NCBI RefSeq assembly: GCF_003011965.1 | Contig: NZ_PXWG01000063.1 | Location: forward strand, 1-36,479 | DNA length: 36,479 nt | From: Streptosporangium nondiastaticum | Lineage (GTDB): Bacteria; Actinomycetota; Actinomycetes; Streptomycetales; Streptomycetaceae | Direction of reading: 5' to 3' | Shown here: positions 31,325 to 36,479 of the stretch, one piece after another | Layout of the letters: each line of letters starts with the position of its first letter | How positions within the stretch are numbered: position 1 is the stretch's first letter | The notes under the pieces: model-generated | What the model saw: only the letters and a program-made list of their open reading frames with translations | Databases searched by the model: none | What the model was told of the DNA's origin: nothing | Translations under genes and position numbers: made by a program

Positions 31325-31325
31325 G

Positions 31326-31793
31326 CTACGGCGTCGCCTTCAGGGTGTACTCACAGCCCCTGACGGAGCCGCCGCCCCCGCCCGCCGCGACCTGCTTCCC
31401 GTCGACCTTGATCACGCAGGGCGGGGTGGCGAACTTGTCGTCGTGCTCCGGGCCGGTGCCGTAGACGGAGCCGGGGACCAGGGCCAGCAGGACGCCGCCC
31501 TTGGGCTCCGTGCCGCGGAACGTGACGTCGACGGTCTTCGTCCACGGCAGGGAGACCTGCTCGGTGGCGTTGCGGTCCCAGGCCACGTAGGTGACCTGGG
31601 AGGAGCCCGTGCCGTGCAGCTCGAAGGTCACCCGGCGCACGGGCGGCCTGCCGTCCGCCGCGTCGCCCTCCGCGCCGGTCCGGCGCTGCGCCGCGGCCGC
31701 GGAGCCGCCGGCCTTCCCCAGCCCGCTCCCGCAGCCCGCCACCAGCGTGGCCGCCGTCACGGCGAGCGCCGTCCACGTGACCGCCTTGCGCAT
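31326..31793 (-). CDS. MmpS-like lipoprotein
   Basis: A 155-residue secreted lipoprotein. The signal ends in the lipobox LVAG-C at about residue 21 (ALAVTAATLVAGCGSG). After a flexible Ser/Ala/Gly stretch, the globular part (VTFELHGTGSSQVTYVAWD, EQVSLPWTKTVDVTF, CVIKVDGKQVA, GCEYTL) has the beta-sandwich look and the paired Cys of the MmpS family. No MmpL partner is in the window. ATG 31793 lies behind GGGGGAG. It is probably exposed on the outer face of the membrane. The role is unknown. Confidence 0.8.
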   Translation of the reverse strand: MRKAVTWTALAVTAATLVAGCGSGLGKAGGSAAAAQRRTGAEGDAADGRPPVRRVTFELHGTGSSQVTYVAWDRNATEQVSLPWTKTVDVTFRGTEPKGGVLLALVPGSVYGTGPEHDDKFATPPCVIKVDGKQVAAGGGGGSVRGCEYTLKATP

Positions 31794-31883
31794 GTCTCCC
31801 CCAGAGCCCGGTCCGACGCGGAAGCATGATCGCTTCCGGCCGACGGTGATCATAGTGGGGATGCGCGGGGCCTCAGCGGGGCC

Positions 31884-32102
31884 TCAGCGGGGGACTTCCG
31901 CGGCGCCTCCCTCCCGGATGCGGTCGAGGACCCGGGCGTGCAGGGCCGCCAGGCCGTCCTCGGGGACGGGCACCGGGCTGCCGGTGAGGGTGTACCACTC
32001 CTCGGCTCCGGTGTACTGGACGTCGACGCGCGCCTTCCCGCCGGGCAGGGCGCTGGTGGCGACGGTGAGGTCGCCGGTGATGACGCCGACGTCATCGGTC
32101 AT
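31884..32102 (-). CDS. Conserved small protein of unknown function
   Basis: A 72-residue protein, MTDDVGVITGDLTVATSALP..., with a hydrophilic strand-turn pattern (KARVDVQYTGAEEWYTLTG) and a C-terminal helix (DGLAALHARVLDRIREGG). No signal peptide or membrane helix. I recognise no domain. The frame is open upstream to 32216, but that would overlap the nuclease gene; GTG 32135 and 32126 are other possible starts. An 11-bp tandem repeat (GCGGGGCCTCA at 31865 and 31876) covers its stop codon. Confidence 0.6.
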   Translation of the reverse strand: MTDDVGVITGDLTVATSALPGGKARVDVQYTGAEEWYTLTGSPVPVPEDGLAALHARVLDRIREGGAAEVPR

Positions 32103-32184
32103 CGCCCCGCCCGGCCCCGCGGTCACCTGGTCCACGAGGGGCCCGCCGGCCTGTCCGCCGGTCACCGGTTGCTGCTCGTGCTGC

Positions 32185-32877
32185 TCATCGGTCGCATGAG
32201 TCCAGCATGGCAGCAAGGGTGTCCTGCTCGCCCTGGGTGACGCTCAGCTTGTACACGTGCTTGACGTGGGTCCAGGCGCGGGAGTACGTGCACCAGTAGG
32301 AGCCCAGCGGCGGGCGCCACTGGTCGGGGCTCTGGTCGCCCTTGGAGCGGTTGGAGGCGGCGGACACCGCGATCAGCTGAGGGTTGGTCAGGTCGTTGGC
32401 GAACCGTTTGCGCTGGTCGGTCGTCCAGGAGTCGGCCCCGGACCGCCAGGCGTTGGCGAGGGGCACCATGTGGTCGATGTCGAGCTGGTTCGCCGCCGTG
32501 AAGTCCTTGCCGTCGTAGGCGCTGTGCCAGCGGCCGGCGACCGAGCGGCACTGGTCGTCGGTCTTCACGTCCTGGCCGTCGCGGGAGAGGACGACCTCGC
32601 GGGTGTCGCAGGTGCCCATCTGCTTGATCCAGTGGGGGAACTTGGCGCGGCTGTACCCGGCCATCGAGTGCGGCAGCTCGACCGTGAGCCCGGCCAGCTC
32701 CTCCTTGGCCACGGATGCCGCGGGCGGCTCCGGCAGGTCGTGCGGGACGGGCGGCGGCGCGGCCGAGGCCGGGACGCCGGCGGGGGCGAGGACGGCGGAC
32801 AGACACAGGGCTGCGGCAGTGGCGGCGCGGCGCCACCGGATTCGTGGGATCACAGACCAACAGATACCGGCACTCAC
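32185..32877 (-). CDS. Secreted HNH endonuclease family protein (DUF1524/GmrSD C-terminal-like)
   Basis: A roughly 230-residue secreted protein. The signal peptide is IPRIRWRRAATAAALCLSAV and ends near ASA. The catalytic part reads LDIDHMVPLANAWRSGA, then NPQLIAVSAASNRSKGDQSP, the D-H...N pattern of the HNH/ββα-metal fold. Cys residues near CDTREVV, DDQCRSV, YWCTYSR and the C-terminus may form disulfides. Start GTG 32877 has GAGG 5 nt upstream; GTG 32853 is an alternative without one. It is divergent from phoD, so extracellular DNA as a phosphorus source would fit (inference). Confidence 0.87.
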   Translation of the reverse strand: MSAGICWSVIPRIRWRRAATAAALCLSAVLAPAGVPASAAPPPVPHDLPEPPAASVAKEELAGLTVELPHSMAGYSRAKFPHWIKQMGTCDTREVVLSRDGQDVKTDDQCRSVAGRWHSAYDGKDFTAANQLDIDHMVPLANAWRSGADSWTTDQRKRFANDLTNPQLIAVSAASNRSKGDQSPDQWRPPLGSYWCTYSRAWTHVKHVYKLSVTQGEQDTLAAMLDSCDR

Positions 32878-32954
32878 TCCTCGATACGGAACATATACCC
32901 CGGACGGCGACGTGCCGGGGTGCCCCGTTGACGCCGCGGCCCAAGGCACCTCAT

Positions 32955-32987
32955 GTTCACGGTGCGTTCGGCCGCCGGGCACCTCGC
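32955..32987 (+). promoter_or_regulatory. Candidate PHO box upstream of phoD
   Basis: Three 11-nt direct repeat units lie in register: GTTCACGGTGC (32955), GTTCGGCCGCC (32966) and GGGCACCTCGC (32977). The Streptomyces PhoP unit is G(G/T)TCAYYYR(G/C)G. Units 1 and 2 share GTTC, unit 3 keeps CACCT. They lie 47-79 bp upstream of the phoD start. Placement and spacing are right, though unit 2 is degenerate. Confidence 0.55.
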
Positions 32988-33033
32988 GCCGGTAGGAACG
33001 CACCGTCAGGAACAGGCGAACGAGGAGGATTCG

Positions 33034-34605
33034 ATGACTCAGGGGCCCGGGTTCGGCGTGGGCAGACGAGCCGTCCTGCGAGGCGCGGCGGGCGCCGCCG
33101 CGGTCACCGCGCTGCCCGCGGCGGCCGGCACGGCACCGGCCCTGGCGCTGTCCGGGCGGCCGGAGGCGCGCTGGGGCGTGCAGACCGGTGACGTGACGGC
33201 GTCGTCGGGCCTCGTATGGGTGCGCGCCGACCGGCCCGCCCGGATGATCGTGGAGACCTCGGCCACGGAGTCGTTCCGCAAGGTGCGCCGCATCACGGGC
33301 CCGCTCGTCGGGCCGGACACGGACTTCACCGGCCGCACCGCGCTGCACGGCCTGCCGCCCGGGCAGGAGATCCACTACCGCGTGCTGCTCGCCGACCCGG
33401 ACGACCCGCGCCGCACCGGCCGCCCGGTCCCCGGCACCTTCCGCACGGCACCGGCCCGCCGCTCGGACGTGCGCTTCCTGTGGTCCGGCGACCTGGCCGG
33501 GCAGGGCTGGGGCATCAACCCCGACCGCGGCGGCTACCGCATCTACGAGCACATGCGCCGCCTCGCGCCGGACTTCTTCCTCTGCAGCGGCGACAACATC
33601 TACGCCGACAGCCCCATCGCGCCGTCCGTGACCCTGCCGGACGGCAGCATCTGGCGGAACGTCACCACGGAGGAGAAGGCGAAGGTCGCCGAGACCCTGG
33701 CCGAGTTCCGCGGCGCGTTCCGCTACAACCTCCTGGACGCCAACCTGCGCCGGTTCAACGCCGAGGTGCCCACCGTCGTCCAGTGGGACGACCACGAGGT
33801 GCACAACAACTGGTACCCGGGCCAGATCCTCGACGACGCGCGGTACGCGGAGAAGCGGATCGACGTGCTCGCCGCGCGGTCGCGGCGGGCCTTCTCTGAG
33901 TACTTCCCGCTGTCCACCCAGCGGGAGGACGGCGACGGCCGCGTCTACCGCGTCCTGCCCCACGGCCCCCTGCTGGACGTGTTCGTGCTGGACATGCGCA
34001 CGTACCGGAACGCGAACTCGCCCGGCCGCCGGCCCGACGACACCCAGGGCATCCTGGGCGCCCGCCAGCTCGAGTGGCTCAAGCGGGAGCTCTCGCGCTC
34101 GCGCGCCGTGTGGAAGGTGATCGCCTCCGACATGCCGCTGGGCCTCGTGGTCACCGACGGCCCCACGGACTTCGAGGCCGTGGCCCAGGGCGATCCGGGG
34201 GCGCCGCTCGGCCGGGAGCTGCAGATCGCCGAGCTGCTGCGGCACATCAAGCACCGGCGGATCACCGGCACGGTCTGGCTGACGGCCGACGTGCACTACA
34301 CCTCGGCGCAGCACTACGAGCCGGAGCGGGCCGCGTTCAAGGACTTCGCGCCGTTCTGGGAATTCGTCTCGGGCCCGCTCAACGCGGGCGGCTTCCCCGC
34401 CAACAAGCTGGACGGCACGTTCGGCCCGCGGCAGGCGTTCCTCAAGGCGCCGGCCACGGCCAACGTCCCGCCCGGGCAGGGCAGTCAGTTCTTCGGCGAG
34501 GTGGCCATCGCGGGCGACAGCGGGGAGCTGACCGTGCGGCTGCGGGACGAGGACGGGGCGGTGCTGTTCACCAAGGTGCTGCAGCCGGGGCGCGTCGGAC
34601 AGTGA
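33034..34605 (+). CDS. phoD: Tat-exported PhoD-type alkaline phosphatase
   Basis: A 523-residue phosphatase/phosphodiesterase for scavenging phosphate outside the cell. The Tat signal has the twin Arg R11-R12 in GRRAVLRGAAGAAAVTALPA, cleaved near PALA-LS. A PhoD N-terminal beta domain follows (WGVQTGDVTASSGLVWVRAD). The metal-binding core shows FLWSGDLAGQGWGI, CSGDNIYADSP, VQWDDHEVHNNW, and TADVHYTSAQHYEP. ATG 33034 was chosen with GAGGAGG upstream; the frame opens earlier but adds no signal. A candidate PHO box precedes it. Confidence 0.94.
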   Translation: MTQGPGFGVGRRAVLRGAAGAAAVTALPAAAGTAPALALSGRPEARWGVQTGDVTASSGLVWVRADRPARMIVETSATESFRKVRRITGPLVGPDTDFTGRTALHGLPPGQEIHYRVLLADPDDPRRTGRPVPGTFRTAPARRSDVRFLWSGDLAGQGWGINPDRGGYRIYEHMRRLAPDFFLCSGDNIYADSPIAPSVTLPDGSIWRNVTTEEKAKVAETLAEFRGAFRYNLLDANLRRFNAEVPTVVQWDDHEVHNNWYPGQILDDARYAEKRIDVLAARSRRAFSEYFPLSTQREDGDGRVYRVLPHGPLLDVFVLDMRTYRNANSPGRRPDDTQGILGARQLEWLKRELSRSRAVWKVIASDMPLGLVVTDGPTDFEAVAQGDPGAPLGRELQIAELLRHIKHRRITGTVWLTADVHYTSAQHYEPERAAFKDFAPFWEFVSGPLNAGGFPANKLDGTFGPRQAFLKAPATANVPPGQGSQFFGEVAIAGDSGELTVRLRDEDGAVLFTKVLQPGRVGQ

Positions 34606-34668
34606 CGCTGTCAGCCGGTGGTGGGAAGGTGGGGCTGTCCGGCCGACCCGAGCGGAAGGTGGCTTGCC

Positions 34669-36069
34669 ATGACCGAGCAGGTGGACGTCGTCGTCATCGG
34701 GCTGGGCCCGGGCGGTGAGCATGTCGCGGGCCGGCTCGCCGACGCCGGGCTGAGTGTCGTGGGCGTCGAGGCGGAGCTGGTCGGCGGCGAGTGCCCGTAC
34801 TGGGGGTGCGTGCCGAGCAAGATGATGATCCGCGCGGGGAACCTGCTGGCGGAGGCGCGGCGCGTGCCCGGCATGGCGGGGGCCGTGGGGCAGGTCGCCC
34901 CCGACTGGGCGCCGGTGGCGGCCCGGATCCGCGACGAGGCCACCGACGACTGGAACGACCAGGTGGCGGCCGACCGCTTCACCGGCAAGGGCGGCCGCCT
35001 GGTCCGCGGCCGCGGCAGGCTCACCGGCCCGCGCCGGGTGGCGGTCGAGGGCGGCGACGGCGACGGCCTGCGGTTCGAGGCCCGGCTGGGCGTGGTCCTC
35101 GCGACCGGCTCGCGACCGCAGGTCCCGCCGGTGCCGGGCCTGGCGGACGTGCCGTACTGGACGAACCGGGACGCGGTCTCGGCGAAGGAGGCGCCGCGCT
35201 CGCTGCTCGTCCTCGGCGGCGGCGCGATCGGCCTGGAGGTCGCCCAGGTCTACGCCCGCTTCGGCACGCACGTCACGATCGTGGAGGCGATGGACCGGCT
35301 GGTCCCGGGCGAGGAGCCGGAGGCGGGCGCCCTGCTGGCCGAGGTGCTCGGCCGGGAGGGGCTCGCCCTGCGCACGGGCGCCCGGGCGGCCGGCGCGCGC
35401 CACGAGGGCGACGTGTTCGCGCTGGCGCTGGAGGACGGCACCGAGCTGACGGGGGATCAGCTGCTGGTGGCCACCGGCCGCCGGGTGGACCTGAGCGGCC
35501 TGGGCCTGGAGACCGTCGGCCTCGACCCCGGCGGGCGGGCCCTCGCCGTCGACGGCCGGATGCAGGCCGCACCGGGGCTGTGGGGCGTGGGCGACGTGAC
35601 GGGCCACGGCGCGTTCACGCACGTGGCGATGTACGAGGCGGAGATCGCCGTCCGCTCGGTCCTCGGCGAGCCCGGCCCCCACGCCGACTACCGGGCCCTG
35701 CCGCGGGTGACGTTCACCGACCCGGAGGTCGGCGCGGTCGGCCTGACCGAGCAGCAGGCCCGCGACAAGGGGCTGCGGGTGCGCACGGGCCTCTCGCGCG
35801 TGCCGTCCTCGGCGCGCGGCTGGATCCACAAGGCCGGCAACGACGGCCTGGTCAAGCTGGTCGAGGACGCGGACCGCGGGGTGCTCGTGGGGGCGACGAC
35901 GGCCGGGCCCATGGGCGGCGAGGTGCTGTACGGGCTGGCCGTGGCCGTCCAGGCGGAGGTGCCCGTGGAGTCGCTGCGGCACATGATCTACGCGTACCCG
36001 ACGTTCCACCGGGGCGTCGAGGACGCGCTCGCGGACCTCCGCGCGCGGGAGTCCTCGCCGGACGCTTAG
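34669..36069 (+). CDS. FAD-dependent pyridine nucleotide-disulfide oxidoreductase (dihydrolipoamide dehydrogenase-like)
   Basis: A 466-residue flavoprotein. The FAD loop is VVVIGLGPGGEHVAGRL, the redox disulfide C42-x4-C47 is in GGECPYWGCVPSK, the NAD(P) loop VLGGGAIGLEVAQ, then VGDVTGHGAFTHVAMYEA. The dimer interface has YPTF (443-446). Here the catalytic His-Glu dyad of true lipoamide dehydrogenases (HPTxxE) reads Y443-P-T-F-H-R448, so both acid/base residues are missing. A quinone or NAD(P)H oxidoreductase (LpdA- or SthA-like) or a MerA relative is more likely than a dihydrolipoamide dehydrogenase. It follows phoD by 63 bp with its own AAGGTGG site. Confidence 0.9.
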   Translation: MTEQVDVVVIGLGPGGEHVAGRLADAGLSVVGVEAELVGGECPYWGCVPSKMMIRAGNLLAEARRVPGMAGAVGQVAPDWAPVAARIRDEATDDWNDQVAADRFTGKGGRLVRGRGRLTGPRRVAVEGGDGDGLRFEARLGVVLATGSRPQVPPVPGLADVPYWTNRDAVSAKEAPRSLLVLGGGAIGLEVAQVYARFGTHVTIVEAMDRLVPGEEPEAGALLAEVLGREGLALRTGARAAGARHEGDVFALALEDGTELTGDQLLVATGRRVDLSGLGLETVGLDPGGRALAVDGRMQAAPGLWGVGDVTGHGAFTHVAMYEAEIAVRSVLGEPGPHADYRALPRVTFTDPEVGAVGLTEQQARDKGLRVRTGLSRVPSSARGWIHKAGNDGLVKLVEDADRGVLVGATTAGPMGGEVLYGLAVAVQAEVPVESLRHMIYAYPTFHRGVEDALADLRARESSPDA

Positions 36070-36090
36070 GAGTGTCACCGGTTGCGGTGC

Positions 36091-36122
36091 GGCGGATACT
36101 TCTTCCGGCGGACACTTCTTCC
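36091..36122. repeat. 16-bp direct repeat after the flavoprotein gene
   Basis: GGCGGATACTTCTTCC (36091-36106) is followed without gap by GGCGGACACTTCTTCC (36107-36122), one mismatch. It lies upstream of the promoter region of the last gene. Confidence 0.9.
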
Positions 36123-36165
36123 CGATTCGGGAGAGTTGGTAAAAAGAACCCGCTTAACCCATCGG

Positions 36166-36182
36166 TCACAAGCCGTTTGTGA
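36166..36182. promoter_or_regulatory. Inverted repeat TCACAA-N5-TTGTGA upstream of the last gene
   Basis: A perfect 6-bp inverted repeat with a 5-nt centre, 33 bp before the start at 36215. The preceding 36133-36160 is AT-rich (GGTAAAAAGAACCCGCTTAA), a likely promoter. The site is a plausible repressor operator; no known regulator is assigned. Confidence 0.4.
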
Positions 36183-36214
36183 TCACGCAACACCCCTCCG
36201 TCAGGGTGGTGCCC

Positions 36215-36479
36215 ATGACGGACGAGACCACCGCGAAGCCCCATCGCCCCCCTCACTGGCGGCGGGACATGGTCGAGCTGGCCGCCCTGTTCACCGCTGT
36301 CACCGCCGCCGACACCATGGCCGACACCGTCGTCCACGGCCCCGACGGGCCCGTGCTGCTCGCCTCCTCGGCCGCCGCCCTGCTGGCCACCACCGCCTTC
36401 CACACCTGGTGGGCGCGGCGCGGCCGCAGCCGCACTCCCTCGCCGGCGCAGGCCGGCGCCGCACCCGCGGCGCCGCGCA
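36215..36479 (+). CDS. Small membrane protein (partial; runs off the window)
   Basis: At least 88 residues, starting MTDETTAKPHRPPHWRRDM, with two hydrophobic segments (VELAALFTAVTAADTMADTV and VLLASSAAALLATTAFHTWW), then ARRGRSRTPSP and an Ala/Pro tail. No stop is reached before the window ends. The start has only a weak GGGTGG. I recognise no family; small two-helix membrane proteins of this look are common in Streptomyces. Confidence 0.65.
   Translation, partial: MTDETTAKPHRPPHWRRDMVELAALFTAVTAADTMADTVVHGPDGPVLLASSAAALLATTAFHTWWARRGRSRTPSPAQAGAAPAAPR

Noticed and set aside
32185..36078. A 1297-codon minus-strand open frame ending in the HNH nuclease
   Set aside because: Only the last part is real. 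The rest is antisense to phoD and the flavoprotein gene and has no domain.

Overview
The window comes from a high-GC actinomycete, almost certainly a Streptomyces. Coding GC is very high with third positions nearly all G or C. Gene families typical of the genus are present: an XRE/DUF5753 + DUF397 + anti-sigma-like ATPase module, an ECF41 sigma factor, a HutC-type GntR regulator with a dre-like operator, a Tat-exported PhoD phosphatase, and a c-di-AMP (ydaO) riboswitch in front of a cell-wall hydrolase. It looks like ordinary chromosome. I see no rRNA, tRNA, CRISPR array, transposase gene or phage.

Layout. 1-2652 (minus): urease operon ureA-ureB-ureC-ureF, with ureF cut by the window edge. 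2653-3569: a long gap with no convincing gene until the c-di-AMP riboswitch that precedes a secreted NlpC/P60 hydrolase (3570-4040). 4145-5993: WhiJ-type regulatory module, ATPase divergent from XRE regulator + DUF397. 6007-10813: biotin synthesis, bioF divergent from bioB-bioA-bioD, with a long fold-back repeat between bioA and bioD. 10957-14259: a methyltransferase and a pair of CNNM/CorC-type membrane proteins. 14410-16242: an NAD-binding epimerase-like protein divergent from a TetR regulator. 16475-18055: a large secreted protein that looks like a lectin plus beta-pore-former plus glycine-zipper protein, the least ordinary gene here. 18167-23085: SGNH hydrolase, ATP-grasp protein, VOC protein, alpha/beta hydrolase, ECF41 sigma factor and SDR. 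23248-25468: HutC-type GntR and ROK regulators. 25564-29229: a two-component system divergent from an ABC exporter. 29288-31260: mismatch-specific uracil-DNA glycosylase coupled to purB. 31326-32877: three small minus-strand genes (MmpS-like lipoprotein, unknown, secreted HNH nuclease). 33034-36069: PhoD behind a candidate PHO box, then a flavoprotein disulfide reductase without the usual C-terminal His/Glu dyad. 36215-end: a partial small membrane protein.

Main points for a second look: (i) the lectin/pore/glycine-zipper protein at 16475; (ii) a dispersed fold-back repeat family whose two best copies (9919-10047 and 26253-26345) both lie between cotranscribed genes, with related pieces at 24004-24210 and 20428-20475; (iii) a biotin synthase with a Cys-rich, tandem-repeat tail; (iv) a three-unit PHO box in front of phoD; (v) a dre-like operator overlapping the -35 of the GntR gene. 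All assignments come from reading sequence motifs; no database search was made.
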